A stretch of 64,000 nt of DNA from Xanthobacteraceae bacterium (GCA_019745775.1 JAIESR010000077.1:40342-104341), one strand, 5' to 3'. Numbered from the stretch's first letter, positions 17,766 to 29,304 are shown. The notes: generated from the sequence alone by a model not told the origin. Translations and numbers: made by a program.

Positions 17766-18125
17766 TTATTTCTCGTCTTCGTCTTCGTCTTCGTCCTCTT
17801 CGTCATCATCGTCTTCTTCGTCGTCGTCGTCTTCTTCGCCGTCGTCATCCTCTTCGTCGTCGCCGTCCTCGTCTTCGTCGCTGTCCTCGTCTTCATCCTC
17901 CTCGTCTTCATCCTCCTCTTCTTCTTCATCGTCGGCGGCGTCGTGCGGTCCATCCTCGTCCTCTTCGTCGGACAGCGGCGGCCGCCCGGGCGCGAGGCCG
18001 GTGGGACGCGCTGGCGATTCCTGGGCACCCGTGCGCAAAGCGGGTAACGTCCCCGCCAGAGCGAGATCGTCGAGATGAATGCCGACGCAGGGAAGGGCGA
18101 CTGTATTGAAATCAAGCTGGGTCAT
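17766..18125 (-). CDS. small protein with a long Asp/Glu tract
   Basis: 119 residues. Residues 1-52 (beginning MTQLDFNTVALPC, ending PGRPPLS) are of ordinary composition; residues 53-118 are almost only Asp and Glu, interrupted by single Gly, Ser, Ala or His. The start at 18125 has GAGGAG upstream. The tract is encoded by an imperfect GAN trinucleotide array, so length is probably variable. Possible roles are cation buffering, binding basic proteins or DNA mimicry; none is shown. The alternative frame on the same strand would encode a Lys/Thr-rich protein from ATG 18115, judged less likely because it lacks a good ribosome-binding site. Confidence 0.6.
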   Translation of the reverse strand: MTQLDFNTVALPCVGIHLDDLALAGTLPALRTGAQESPARPTGLAPGRPPLSDEEDEDGPHDAADDEEEEEDEDEEDEDEDSDEDEDGDDEEDDDGEEDDDDEEDDDDEEDEDEDEDEK

Positions 18126-18302
18126 CACTGGTTGTCTCCTCGTGAAATGTCGGCGATCGGCTGGCGGGTGCGGGTGGAATTCCGCGCCCAAGTAGGTAGG
18201 CATTCTCTTGCTTCGGTTCCAGATGCAAGAGCCCGAAAACGAACGGCGCGGGTTGCCGCGCCGATCAGTGACCAAACTGCGTTCGTGGCCGGCGAATTTA
18301 CG

Positions 18303-19517
18303 TCAGGCCTTCATGGCCTTTTTCAGATTCTCGTCGATCTTGTCTAGAAATCCGGTCGTCGACAGCCATTTCTGGTCGGCGCCAACCAGGATTGCGAGGT
18401 CCTTGGTCATGAAGCCCGCTTCCACGGTGCCGACCGTGACCTTCTCCAGCGTGTCGGCGAACTTTGCCAGCTCCGCGTTGCCGTCGAGCTTCGCGCGGTG
18501 CACGAGCCCGCGCGCCCAGGCGTAGATCGAAGCCACCGAATTGGTCGAGGTCTGCTCGCCCTTCTGATGCTGGCGGTAGTGGCGCGTCACCGTGCCATGT
18601 GCGGCCTCGGCCTCGACCACCTTGCCGTCCGGCGTGGTGAGCACCGAGGTCATCAGGCCGAGCGAGCCATAGCCCTGCGCGACGGTATCGGACTGCACGT
18701 CGCCGTCGTAGTTCTTGCAGGCCCAGACATAGCCGCCCGACCACTTCAGCGCGGACGCGACCATGTCGTCGATCAAGCGGTGCTCGTAGGTTATCTTCTT
18801 CGCGGCGAACTTGTCCTTGAATTCGTTGTCGAACACCTCCTGGAAGATGTCGGAGAAGCGGCCGTCATAGATTTTTATGATGGTGTTCTTGGTCGAGAGA
18901 TAGAGCGGATAGTTGCGCGCCAGCGCGTAGTTCATCGAGGCGCGCGCAAAGTCGCGGATCGAGTCGTCGAGATTGTACATCGCCATCGCGATGCCGGCGC
19001 CCTGGAACTGGAACACCTCGCGTTCGATCTTCTGACCGTCGTCGCCGACGAAGGTCAGATAGAGCTTGCCCTTGCCGGGGACCTTGTAGTCGGTGGCGCG
19101 GTACTGATCGCCATAGGCGTGGCGTCCGATGATGATCGGCTTGGTCCAGCCCGGCACCAGGCGGGGCACGTTCTGGCAGATGATCGGCTCGCGGAAGATG
19201 ACGCCGCCGAGGATGTTGCGGATGGTGCCGTTGGGCGACCGCCACATTTCCTTGAGGTTGAATTCCTTCACCCGGCCGGCGTCGGGGGTGATGGTGGCGC
19301 ACTTGACCGCGACGCCGACTTCCCGGGTCTTGTTGGCGGCGTCGATGGTGATCTGGTCGTTGGTTCTGTCCCGGTTCTCCATGCCGAGGTCGTAATAGAG
19401 CAGGTCGATGTCGAGGTAGGGGTGGATCAGCTTGTCCTTGATCAGCTTCCAGATGATCCGGGTCATCTCGTCGCCGTCCATTTCGACGACGGGATTTGTC
19501 ACCTTGATCTTCGCCAT
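18303..19517 (-). CDS. icd: NADP-dependent isocitrate dehydrogenase, dimeric type
   Basis: 404 residues, the eukaryote-like (type II) homodimeric class common in alphaproteobacteria. It oxidises isocitrate to 2-oxoglutarate in the TCA cycle. Seen are [13 protein letters not shown] near the N-terminus, the substrate-binding [10 protein letters not shown] (about 92-101), YDGDVQSD and the cofactor loop [12 protein letters not shown] (about 304-315). It follows the monomeric enzyme gene by 23 bases on the same strand, so both are probably on one transcript. Confidence 0.97.
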   Translation of the reverse strand: MAKIKVTNPVVEMDGDEMTRIIWKLIKDKLIHPYLDIDLLYYDLGMENRDRTNDQITIDAANKTREVGVAVKCATITPDAGRVKEFNLKEMWRSPNGTIRNILGGVIFREPIICQNVPRLVPGWTKPIIIGRHAYGDQYRATDYKVPGKGKLYLTFVGDDGQKIEREVFQFQGAGIAMAMYNLDDSIRDFARASMNYALARNYPLYLSTKNTIIKIYDGRFSDIFQEVFDNEFKDKFAAKKITYEHRLIDDMVASALKWSGGYVWACKNYDGDVQSDTVAQGYGSLGLMTSVLTTPDGKVVEAEAAHGTVTRHYRQHQKGEQTSTNSVASIYAWARGLVHRAKLDGNAELAKFADTLEKVTVGTVEAGFMTKDLAILVGADQKWLSTTGFLDKIDENLKKAMKA

Positions 19518-19540
19518 TTAAGCGATCACCTTTCTCGGCG

Positions 19541-22047
<2,507 letters not shown>

Positions 22048-23265
22048 ATGAGAATGCCCGGGTCCGGGACCGACAAGACCAAGCGCTGGATCGAGACGCC
22101 GGCACCGGTGGTGATCCTGGTCGAGCCGCAGCTTGGCGACAACATCGGGGCGACCGCGCGCGCCATGGCCAATTTCGGGCTGTCGCGGCTGCGCCTGATC
22201 AAGCCGCGCGACGGCTGGCCCAACCCGCGCGCCTGGGTTGCGGCGTCCGGCGCCGACCGCGTGCTGGACAATGCCGCGCTGTTCGAGACCGTCGAGGCGG
22301 CGATCGCCGACCTGACCTTCGTGCTCGCCACCACCGCGCGGGCACATGACCAGGCCAAGCCGGTAGTGTCGCCGCAGCAGGCCGCCGAACTGATGGCGCC
22401 CAAGATCGCCGCCGGCGAGAGCGTCGGGGTGGTGTTCGGGCGCGAGCGCTACGGGCTTGAGAACCACGAGGTCGCTCTAGCCGATCGCATCGTGACGCTG
22501 CCGGTCAATCCGGCCTTCGCCTCGCTCAACTTGGCGCAGGCGGTGCTGATCGTCGGCTATGAATGGTGCAAGCTCCAGTCCGGCGGCGCGCTGCCGTTCG
22601 CGATGCCACAGAAGTCGGCGCCGGCGACGCGCGAGCAACTCCTCGCCTTCTTCGCCAATCTCGAACGCGAACTCGAGCGGGTCGAGTATTTCCGTCCCGC
22701 CGACAAGCGCGACACCATGCTGATCAACCTGCGCAACATCTTCCACCGTATGGGTCCGTCGCGGCAGGACATCCAGACCCTGCAGGGCGTCATCATGGCG
22801 ATCGCCGAGGGCCGCAGGGGTCCGGCGCGCGGCGGCGTCCTCGACGGCACCGAGGCCGAGATGCTGCGCACGCTCCTCGCCGAGCATGCGGCCGCGCAGG
22901 TGCCGAACGACCGCGCGCCGGTGCGCGGGCTCGCGCGGCTCCTGCGCCGCAACCCGACCGAAGCCGAGCGCATGCTGTGGGACGCGCTCACCAAAGATCG
23001 CCGCTTCGCCGGGCGAAGCTTCAAGCGGCAGACGCCGATCGGCCGCCACATGGCCGACCTGGTGTCGTTCCCGCTGCGCATGGTCGTCGACCTCGTTCCG
23101 GCGGAAGAGGGCGAAGCGGCGGCCAAGGAACGCGCCGATCGCCGCGCGTGGCTCGCCGCGCGCGGCTATCGCGTCGTGTCGGTGACGGCCGCCGACGTGG
23201 AACGCGATGCCACCGCGGTGCTCCACGATCTCGACGCTCGGATCGCGGAGATCCAGGCCTGCTAG
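22048..23265 (+). CDS. trmJ: TrmJ-type tRNA 2'-O-methyltransferase fused to a DUF559-like domain
   Basis: 405 residues. About 1-250 is a SPOUT methyltransferase: VILVEPQLGDNIGATARAMA (about 19-38), GVVFGRERYGLEN (about 132-144) and VNPAFASLNLAQAV (about 153-166) form the knotted SAM site; TrmJ methylates position 32 of tRNAs. From about residue 300 a second domain starts, LLRRNPTEAERMLWDAL then SFKRQTPIGRHMADLVSFPLRMVVDL, matching the DUF559 (VSR-like endonuclease fold) pattern, but the usual ELDG-Q-H active-site end is absent. The start at 22048 follows GGAGAG. Normal TrmJ is about 240-280 residues, so the tail is an addition. Confidence 0.85.
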   Translation: MRMPGSGTDKTKRWIETPAPVVILVEPQLGDNIGATARAMANFGLSRLRLIKPRDGWPNPRAWVAASGADRVLDNAALFETVEAAIADLTFVLATTARAHDQAKPVVSPQQAAELMAPKIAAGESVGVVFGRERYGLENHEVALADRIVTLPVNPAFASLNLAQAVLIVGYEWCKLQSGGALPFAMPQKSAPATREQLLAFFANLERELERVEYFRPADKRDTMLINLRNIFHRMGPSRQDIQTLQGVIMAIAEGRRGPARGGVLDGTEAEMLRTLLAEHAAAQVPNDRAPVRGLARLLRRNPTEAERMLWDALTKDRRFAGRSFKRQTPIGRHMADLVSFPLRMVVDLVPAEEGEAAAKERADRRAWLAARGYRVVSVTAADVERDATAVLHDLDARIAEIQAC

Positions 23266-23267
23266 AT

Positions 23268-24044
23268 TTACTTCAGCTTGTCGAGCTGGACGCGCGCGCC
23301 CGCGCGCAGGAAGGCCATGTCGCTCGCGATCGCGCAGAAGCGCATGCCGCGCTTGGCCACCGCCAGCGCTCGGTCGGCCGTCGCGCAATAGGCGCCGGCG
23401 ACTTTGCCGGCCTTCTGCGCGGCCGCGACGATGCGGTCGAGCTCGGCCTCGACCGCCGTCGACTCCGGATCGAGCGTCTGCCCGTCGGACAGCGCGATCG
23501 AGAGGTCCGACGGTCCGAGGAACAGGCCGTCGATGCCCGGCGTCGACGCGATCGCATCGATATTGGCGAGCGCGGTGCGGGTCTCGATCATCGCCAGCGT
23601 GACGATGTTGTCGTTGCCGTTGGCGAGATAGTCCTTCTGATCGCCAATGCCGGCGAGCATCGTGGCGCGATGCGGCCCCCAGCTGCGCTCTCCGATTGGC
23701 GGGAATTTCGCCGCTGCGACGAAGGCGCGAGCGTCCGCGGCAGTATTGATCATCGGTGCGATGATGCCTTCGGCGCCGAAATCGAGCACGCGGCTCACCG
23801 TCGCGAAGTCGCCGAGCGGCACGCGCACGATCGGCGCCGATCCGGCCTGCCGCACGGAGGCGATGCCGATCGCGAGCGCGGCGAGGTCCCACATGCCGTG
23901 CTGCGCATCGAGCGTGACCGCGGCGAAGCCCTCACGCGCGACCACCTCCGCGACCATCGGCGCGGGCAGCCCGCACCAGCCGGTGTGAACGGTCTTGCCG
24001 GCGCGCAGTTGTGCGGCGAGGGAGAAGCCCGGAAGCGACGACAT
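23268..24044 (-). CDS. HpcH/HpaI-family aldolase
   Basis: 258 residues, a TIM-barrel class II aldolase of the HpaI / 2-keto-3-deoxy-sugar-acid aldolase type that splits 2-oxo-3-deoxy acids to pyruvate and an aldehyde. Visible are WCGLPAPMVAEVVAREGF, TLDAQHG (about 38-44), RVPLGD, DFGAEGIIAPMINTA, ERSWGPHRA and GLFLGPSDLS. Metal would be bound by Glu/Asp in the ETRTAL-containing strand and at GPSDLS. It converges on trmJ with two bases between; no clear catabolic operon. Confidence 0.88.
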   Translation of the reverse strand: MSSLPGFSLAAQLRAGKTVHTGWCGLPAPMVAEVVAREGFAAVTLDAQHGMWDLAALAIGIASVRQAGSAPIVRVPLGDFATVSRVLDFGAEGIIAPMINTAADARAFVAAAKFPPIGERSWGPHRATMLAGIGDQKDYLANGNDNIVTLAMIETRTALANIDAIASTPGIDGLFLGPSDLSIALSDGQTLDPESTAVEAELDRIVAAAQKAGKVAGAYCATADRALAVAKRGMRFCAIASDMAFLRAGARVQLDKLK

Positions 24045-24103
24045 CGGCGATGCCCTGACTTGTATGGCTCAATTGTATCGAGGCGCCGGCAGGCGCCGCG
24101 ACC

Positions 24104-24427
24104 TTATGTGCCCGACTTGATCTGCTCGATCGCCTTGCCCATCAGGTCGACCATGACGCTGCGAATCTCCTGATCGGTCGCGGCGACTCCGGCGGCATCG
24201 AAATCCTTGCGCACCTTGCGGAACACGTCGTCCTCGCCGGATTCTTCGAAGTCCGCCATCACCACCTCCTTGGCGTAGGTTTCCGCGTCGGGGCCGGTGC
24301 GGCCGAGTTTTTCGGCAGCCCAGAGCCCGAGCAGCTTGTTGCGTCGTGACGTTGCTTTGAACTTCAGCTCTTCGTCATGCGCGAATTTCTTCTCGAAACC
24401 TTCCTCGCGCTTGTCGAACGTGGTCAT
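24104..24427 (-). CDS. F1-ATPase inhibitor zeta subunit-like protein (DUF1476)
   Basis: 107 residues: MTTFDKREEGFEKKFAHDEE at the N-terminus and a four-helix body (KFKATSRRNKLLGLWAAEKLG, ETYAKEVVMADFEESGEDDV, IRSVMVDLMGKAIEQIK). The family in Paracoccus is the zeta subunit that inhibits ATP hydrolysis by F1; in other alphaproteobacteria the effect is weaker. The basic and acidic N-terminal segment is the inhibitory part. The start at 24427 is set by the conserved MTTFDKREEGFE. Gene neighbour of purC in many relatives, divergent here. Confidence 0.9.
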   Translation of the reverse strand: MTTFDKREEGFEKKFAHDEELKFKATSRRNKLLGLWAAEKLGRTGPDAETYAKEVVMADFEESGEDDVFRKVRKDFDAAGVAATDQEIRSVMVDLMGKAIEQIKSGT

Positions 24428-24727
24428 GGCCTGCCTCTCAAATGCTGGTGCGGCTGTTGACGGGTCGCCTTCTGCCGCCTTGCATAGCGAGGCACGATGG
24501 TCAAGGCAACATCGTGGCAAGCTGATTCGCGCCGCAATGATGTGTGAACGGGCTCCATCCGTCTGGATTGTGCTAGGGGGCCCGATCGGATAGGTTGCTT
24601 CATCAGGACGCGCGGACTAGTAGTGCCCCTCAGTAGCCGCCAGCGTTCTCCAAGCCGCGGAACAACCAGAGTCACAACCGGAGCCACGGCAGTCATTATG
24701 GATTTTCACAAACCACGGTACACGCCG

Positions 24728-25495
24728 ATGAGCCGCCGTCGTCGAATCTATGAAGGCAAGGCCAAGGTCCTCTATGAAGGACCGGAGCCCGGAACACTGA
24801 TCCAGCACTTCAAGGACGACGCGACCGCCTTCAATGCCAAGAAGCATCAGGTGATCGAGGGCAAGGGTGTCCTCAACAACCGGATATCGGAATACGTCTT
24901 CCAGCACCTCAACGACATCGGGGTGCCGACGCACTTCATCAAGCGGCTCAACATGCGCGAGCAGCTGATCCGCGAGGTCGAGATCATCCCGCTCGAAGTG
25001 GTCGTTCGCAACGTGGCCGCCGGCTCGCTGTCGCAGCGGCTGGGGATCGAGGAGGGCACGCAACTGCCGCGCTCGATCATCGAGTTCTATTACAAGAACG
25101 ACCAGCTCAACGATCCGATGGTGTCGGAAGAGCACATCACCGCCTTCGGCTGGGCGACGCCGCAGGAGATCGACGACATCATGGCGCTCGCCATCCGCGT
25201 CAACGACTTCCTCTCCGGCGTCTTCCTCGGCGTCGGCATCCGCCTGGTCGACTTCAAGATGGAGACCGGGCGGCTGTGGGAGAACGACCTGATGCGGATC
25301 GTGGTCGCCGACGAGATCTCGCCGGATTCGTGCCGGCTGTGGGACATCAAGTCGAACGAGAAGCTCGACAAAGATCGCTTCCGCAAGGACCTCGGCGGGC
25401 TGCTCGAAGCCTACACCGAAGTCGCGAAGCGCCTCGGCATCATGAACGAGGGCGAGCGCCCGCAGGGCACCGGCCCGGTGCTGGTGAAGGGCTGA
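24728..25495 (+). CDS. purC: phosphoribosylaminoimidazole-succinocarboxamide synthase
   Basis: 255 residues from the ATG at 24728 ([18 protein letters not shown]). SAICAR synthetase joins aspartate to CAIR using ATP in purine synthesis. Seen are YEGKAK (ATP loop), [33 protein letters not shown] (about 88-108), [11 protein letters not shown] and [14 protein letters not shown] second in-frame ATG at 24698 ([10 protein letters not shown]) would add ten residues; it has a weak GGAG upstream. The shorter form matches the usual family N-terminus. First gene of the interrupted purine block that continues at purS. Confidence 0.97.
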   Translation: MSRRRRIYEGKAKVLYEGPEPGTLIQHFKDDATAFNAKKHQVIEGKGVLNNRISEYVFQHLNDIGVPTHFIKRLNMREQLIREVEIIPLEVVVRNVAAGSLSQRLGIEEGTQLPRSIIEFYYKNDQLNDPMVSEEHITAFGWATPQEIDDIMALAIRVNDFLSGVFLGVGIRLVDFKMETGRLWENDLMRIVVADEISPDSCRLWDIKSNEKLDKDRFRKDLGGLLEAYTEVAKRLGIMNEGERPQGTGPVLVKG

Positions 25496-25504
25496 CGGGG
25501 GTAT

Positions 25505-26149
25505 TCAAATGTAAGTCTCGTGGTCAAACACGATTCTTCCCGCGAACCGCTCGATAATCTTCACGACTTCCTCCTCGGTCATGCCGACCATGAACGGCGT
25601 GATGTTGATCATGCGATCCTCCTGGGTCCGGAAGCTGAGCCAGACGCTTGTCTCGTTGCCAAATACGTCTTGTGACGAGATCCGTTTGCATTGGCGAATT
25701 TCGCGCCACCTCAATGCACGCGGATTCCAGGGAAGGAGTATAGCAATTCCGTCCGGGCCAATAACGTACGCCGGTAGTTCGCCGTATATCAGGTGTGTGT
25801 AGCGAAACAGGCCTTCCATCAGTAGACCGATCAAGACGGAAACGAGGACAATCCGCACGGCGAAGGGCAGAAGGGCAAACAGAGCTATCAGCCAAGCACC
25901 TCTGCCGTGATAGTTGCCTGACCGATAGCTTGGGTCGATGAGTAACAAGACGCCGAAAATGGAAGCAGCTAGCAACGCACCTACAGCCAGCGTGTAGGCA
26001 ACCGGATGCCAGCGCTTCCAGTATAGGACGACGTTCTCGCGAGACTTCAAATCGATCTTTGAGAGTTCGCTCCAGCCCACCGCGCGCTCCCCAAAATGCC
26101 GCGCCAATCCTACCTTGTCCGCGCTGCCCCCGTCTTTAGACTGACGCAT
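25505..26149 (-). CDS. uncharacterised membrane protein with PH-like C-terminal part
   Basis: 214 residues: a polar N-terminus, two adjacent hydrophobic spans (AYTLAVGALLAASIFGVLLLI and WLIALFALLPFAVRIVLVSVLIG, about residues 50-115) and a cytosolic C-terminal half with strands such as YVIGPDGIAILLPWNPRALRWREI and VSWL-like FGNETSVWLSFRTQ, resembling bacterial PH / YdbT-like membrane-anchored domains. That resemblance is weak. Base composition is distinctly less GC-rich than in its neighbours, suggesting acquisition. The start at 26149 is the only upstream ATG in frame without strong support; the GTG near residue 25 (VGWSEL) is an alternative. Confidence 0.55.
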   Translation of the reverse strand: MRQSKDGGSADKVGLARHFGERAVGWSELSKIDLKSRENVVLYWKRWHPVAYTLAVGALLAASIFGVLLLIDPSYRSGNYHGRGAWLIALFALLPFAVRIVLVSVLIGLLMEGLFRYTHLIYGELPAYVIGPDGIAILLPWNPRALRWREIRQCKRISSQDVFGNETSVWLSFRTQEDRMINITPFMVGMTEEEVVKIIERFAGRIVFDHETYI

Positions 26150-26194
26150 AAAATGGCTGGCTCCGGCCCCAACACCGGGCGTAGGGAGAGCGAC

Positions 26195-27169
26195 GTGTCG
26201 AGGACGCACAGGATCGCAATCGTCGCGGGCCTCTGGCTCGCGCTTGGCGGCATTGCCGCAGCGCAGACCTATCCGAACGGGCCCGTGCGCTTCGTTGTGC
26301 CCTATGCCGCCGGCGGCGGCACCGACGCCATGGCGCGGTTCTTCTCGAAAGGGCTCGAGGTGCGCTTCGGCCAGCCGTTCATTGTCGAGAACCGGCCCGG
26401 CTCGGGTACCACCATCGGCGCGAATTTCGTGGCCAAGTCGCCGCCCGACGGCCAGACCATCCTGCTCGGCACCTCGTCGACCTTCGCGATTGCGGTCGGG
26501 CTGTACAAGAAGCTGCCCTACGATCCGGTGACCGACTTCGCGCCGATCGCCTTGGTCGCGGCCGCGCCGTTCGTGCTGATTGTGCATCCGTCGCTGCCGG
26601 TCAATTCGGTCGCCGACCTGGTGAAATTCCTCAAGGCCAATCCGGGCTTCAACTACGCTTCCGGCGGCGTGGGCTCGCAGCATCACGTCAATGCCGAGCT
26701 GTTCCGCTCGATGGCCGGGCTCGACATCAAGAACGTGAGCTATCGCGGCGGCGGGCCGGCGGTGGCGGACGTCGTCGCCGGGCATGTGAAGATGATGTTT
26801 GCCGATGTGGGCGGCGCCGCGCATGGGCTGATCCGCGACGGCAGTTTGCGGGCGCTGGCGGTCACCACGGCGTCCCGGGTCGACACCATGCCGGACGTCC
26901 CGACCATGCATGAGGCCGGCATCACCGGCTACGAGGCCAATGCCTGGATCGCGATCGTCGCGCCGGCGAGGACGCCCGCGCCGATCGTCACGCGGCTCAA
27001 CGGCGCGTTCAACGACATCCTCTCGTCGGAGGAGGCCAAGGCGTATTTCTCGCGGCTCGGCTGGCAGCCGCTCTACACCAAGCCGGAAGAGCTTGCCGAG
27101 CACATCAAGGTCGAGATCGTGCGCTGGGGCAAGGTCATGCAAAACGCCGGCGCCGAGGGTGTGGAATGA
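26195..27169 (+). CDS. Bug/TctC-family tripartite tricarboxylate transporter substrate-binding protein, copy 1
   Basis: 324 residues from a GTG at 26195 preceded by GGGAGAG. A signal peptide (LWLALGGIAAAQ) precedes the periplasmic binding fold: YPNGPVRFVVPYAAGGGTDAMAR (first loop), VENRPGSGTTIGANFVAKSPPDG, YASGGVGSQHHVNAELF and VPTMHEAG. Bug proteins bind carboxylates and other small acids. No TctA/TctB membrane genes lie nearby, so it is an orphan receptor in this window. It overlaps the next, paralogous gene by four bases (ATGA). Confidence 0.92.
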   Translation: MSRTHRIAIVAGLWLALGGIAAAQTYPNGPVRFVVPYAAGGGTDAMARFFSKGLEVRFGQPFIVENRPGSGTTIGANFVAKSPPDGQTILLGTSSTFAIAVGLYKKLPYDPVTDFAPIALVAAAPFVLIVHPSLPVNSVADLVKFLKANPGFNYASGGVGSQHHVNAELFRSMAGLDIKNVSYRGGGPAVADVVAGHVKMMFADVGGAAHGLIRDGSLRALAVTTASRVDTMPDVPTMHEAGITGYEANAWIAIVAPARTPAPIVTRLNGAFNDILSSEEAKAYFSRLGWQPLYTKPEELAEHIKVEIVRWGKVMQNAGAEGVE

Positions 27170-28140
27170 TGCGCACGCTTCGCGTCGCGCTCGCGGGCGC
27201 GGTCATCGCACTGGGCCTCGCCGGCCCCGCGAAATCGCAGGACTATCCCTCGCAGCCGGTGAAGCTCGTGGTGCCGTTCCCGGCCGGCGGCGGCACCGAT
27301 GCGCTGGCGCGCTGGTTCGCCAAGGGGCTGGAAGCGAAATTCGGCCAGCCGTTCGTGGTCGAGAACCGTGCCGGCTCCGGCACCACGCTGGGCGCCGGCT
27401 TCGTCGCGCGCGCCGCGCCTGACGGCTACACGATCATGCTCGGTACCAGCTCGACCTACGCGATCGCGCCCAACGTCTACAAGAAGGTGCCGTTCGACCT
27501 GAAGGATTTTGCGCCGATCGCGCTGGTCGCCGAAGTCCCGTTCGTCCTGGTCGTGAACCCGGCGCTGCCGGTGAAATCGGTGATGGAGCTGGTGGCGCTG
27601 GTGAAAGGCAAGCCCGGCGCGATGAGCTACGCCTCGGCCGGCATCGGCACCCAGCATCACGTCAATGCGGAGCTGCTCAAGACCCTGACCGGGATCGAGA
27701 TGACGCACGTGCCCTACCGTGGCGGCGGGCCGGCGCTGCAGGACGTGATCGCCGGGCACGTCCCGATCTATTTCGGCGACGTCAGCACGGTCATGCCGCT
27801 CGCCCGCGCGGGCAAGGTGAGGGCGCTGGCGCTCACGATCTCGCAGCGGCTTGAAGCGTTCCCCGAGGTGCCGACCATGCACGAGGCCGGTATCGCCAAC
27901 TACGACGCCAGCGCCTGGCAGGCCTTCGTCGCGCCCGCCGGCACGCCGCCGGCGATCGTCGTGCGGTTGAACCAGGCGCTGCTCGAAGTCGTGCAATCGC
28001 CTGAGACGCAGAAGCGCTTCCTCGAGCTCGGCCTGCGGCCGCTGACCAGCACCCCCGACGAGCTTGCCGCCTTCATGAGGAGCGAACTCGTGCGCTGGGG
28101 CAAGGTGGTGGAAGCCGCCGGCGCCAAGGGTGTCGAGTAG
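27166..28140 (+). CDS. Bug/TctC-family substrate-binding protein, copy 2
   Basis: 324 residues, tandem paralogue of the preceding gene with translational coupling (ATGA at 27166-27169). Signal peptide ending AKSQ-D, then VVPFPAGGGTDALARWFAKGLE, VENRAGSGTTLGAGFVARAAPDGYTI, YASAGIGTQHHVNAELLK and VPTMHEAGI. Probably binds the same or a related ligand as copy 1. The arylmalonate-decarboxylase-like gene 86 bases downstream suggests an organic diacid or aryl-substituted acid as ligand, which is an inference from context. Confidence 0.92.
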   Translation: MMRTLRVALAGAVIALGLAGPAKSQDYPSQPVKLVVPFPAGGGTDALARWFAKGLEAKFGQPFVVENRAGSGTTLGAGFVARAAPDGYTIMLGTSSTYAIAPNVYKKVPFDLKDFAPIALVAEVPFVLVVNPALPVKSVMELVALVKGKPGAMSYASAGIGTQHHVNAELLKTLTGIEMTHVPYRGGGPALQDVIAGHVPIYFGDVSTVMPLARAGKVRALALTISQRLEAFPEVPTMHEAGIANYDASAWQAFVAPAGTPPAIVVRLNQALLEVVQSPETQKRFLELGLRPLTSTPDELAAFMRSELVRWGKVVEAAGAKGVE

Positions 28141-28225
28141 GTATGGGTATCGGGTAAGCATGGGGATTGAGTGAGCGATAGCGTCATGCGACGCTCGCGG
28201 TAATGAGCACAAGAAGAGATAATCC

Positions 28226-28954
28226 ATGAGCAAGAACGCAACGATCGGCCTCGTGGTCCCGCACGCCGAGGACAAAGTCCCCGCCGAGGGTCACCAGATG
28301 TATCCGGGTCAGCGCTTCATCCCGAAGGGCGTCGGCGTGCGCTCGCTGACGCCAGAAGGCTACGCCGCGGCGTTCGACGCGATCATGCCGGCGGCCGAGC
28401 ATCTGGTGAAGCAGAACGTCGACGCGATCATGGTGATCGGGACGTCGCTCACGTTCTATCGCGGGCCGGAGGCGCACGACCGCCTGCTCGAGAAGCTCCG
28501 CACCGCCACCGGATTGCCGGTCTCGACCATGAGCCAGGCGATCCTCGACGGGCTCAAGGAAGTGGGCGCCAAGCGCGTCGCCGTCACGACTGCCTACACC
28601 GACGTCGTCAATCAGAAGCTGAAGGAGCTCCTGGTCGCGGGCGGCTACGAGGTGCTCTCGCTCGAAGCCTTCCACATCCTCGAATTCGGCGGGCCGTCGC
28701 GCATGAGCGAGGCCGACATCATCGACCTGAGCGGCAAGTCGCTGGCGACGGCGTCGGGCGCCGACGGTGTGGTCATCTCCTGCGGCGGCTTGCGCACGCT
28801 CGGCGTCCACAAGCCGCTCGAAGACCGCCACGGGCTGCCGGTGGTCTCCTCGACGCCGGCCGCGTTCTGGGCGGCGATGCGGCTCGTCGGCGAGAGCGGC
28901 CATGTCGCCGGTCACGGCCGGCTGCTGGAACCGGCGGCCGCCCCTGTGCATTAG
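28226..28954 (+). CDS. arylmalonate decarboxylase-like protein (Asp/Glu racemase superfamily)
   Basis: 242 residues. The motifs GTSLTFYRG (about 72-80), TGLPVSTMSQAILDGL, AVTTAYTDVVNQKL, VVISCGGLRTL (Cys at about 191) and VVSSTPAAFWAA follow arylmalonate decarboxylase very closely: Gly replaces the first racemase cysteine (GTS rather than CTS) and the second cysteine is kept, the pattern that distinguishes decarboxylase from racemase and maleate isomerase. It would remove CO2 from disubstituted malonates. Maleate isomerase is the main alternative. Downstream of two Bug receptors, a plausible uptake-and-use pair. Confidence 0.78.
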   Translation: MSKNATIGLVVPHAEDKVPAEGHQMYPGQRFIPKGVGVRSLTPEGYAAAFDAIMPAAEHLVKQNVDAIMVIGTSLTFYRGPEAHDRLLEKLRTATGLPVSTMSQAILDGLKEVGAKRVAVTTAYTDVVNQKLKELLVAGGYEVLSLEAFHILEFGGPSRMSEADIIDLSGKSLATASGADGVVISCGGLRTLGVHKPLEDRHGLPVVSSTPAAFWAAMRLVGESGHVAGHGRLLEPAAAPVH

Positions 28955-29049
28955 GGGCGATTGCGCGTGGACATCCGCGCGCCCACATGCATTTTTGGCC
29001 GGAACAGCGCCCCATCGGGCACACGCAGCATTGAGGCCGAGCCGTCGTC

Positions 29050-29292
29050 ATGAAAGCCCGCGTCACCGTCACGTTGAAATCCGGCATCCTCGACCCCCAG
29101 GGCAAGGCCATCGAGGGGGCGCTTCGCACCTTGGGTGTCAAAGGGGTCGCAAGCGTCCGCCAGGGCAAGGTTTTCGACATCGAGCTCAAGGGCAAGGATC
29201 GCAAGGCGGCCACCGCCGCGCTGAAGGCGGCGGCCGACAAGCTCCTCGCCAACACGGTGATCGAGAACTATGATGTGAAGCTGCTGAAATAG
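29050..29292 (+). CDS. purS: phosphoribosylformylglycinamidine synthase subunit PurS
   Basis: 80 residues, full length: ARVTVTLKSGILDPQGKAIEGAL then GVKGVASVRQGKVFDIEL and a C-terminal NTVIENYDVKLLK. PurS bridges PurL and PurQ in the three-subunit FGAM synthase, passing ammonia. It is followed by two small genes and then purQ, all on the same strand. Confidence 0.96.
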   Translation: MKARVTVTLKSGILDPQGKAIEGALRTLGVKGVASVRQGKVFDIELKGKDRKAATAALKAAADKLLANTVIENYDVKLLK

Positions 29293-29304
29293 GAATTGCC
29301 GGCC

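Noticed and set aside
17762..18115. Lys/Thr/Met-rich frame overlapping the acidic protein
   Set aside because: It is a frame-shifted reading of the GAN repeat and resembles histone H1 tails only by composition; its ATG lacks the GAGGAG site present for the acidic frame.
22477..23892. 471-codon minus-strand frame across trmJ and the aldolase
   Set aside because: Antisense to trmJ for most of its length, out of frame with the aldolase, and of shadow composition.
25505..27142. 545-codon minus-strand frame
   Set aside because: Only the first-mapped 3' part (25505-26149) has protein-like hydrophobic structure; the rest is antisense to the Bug receptor gene.
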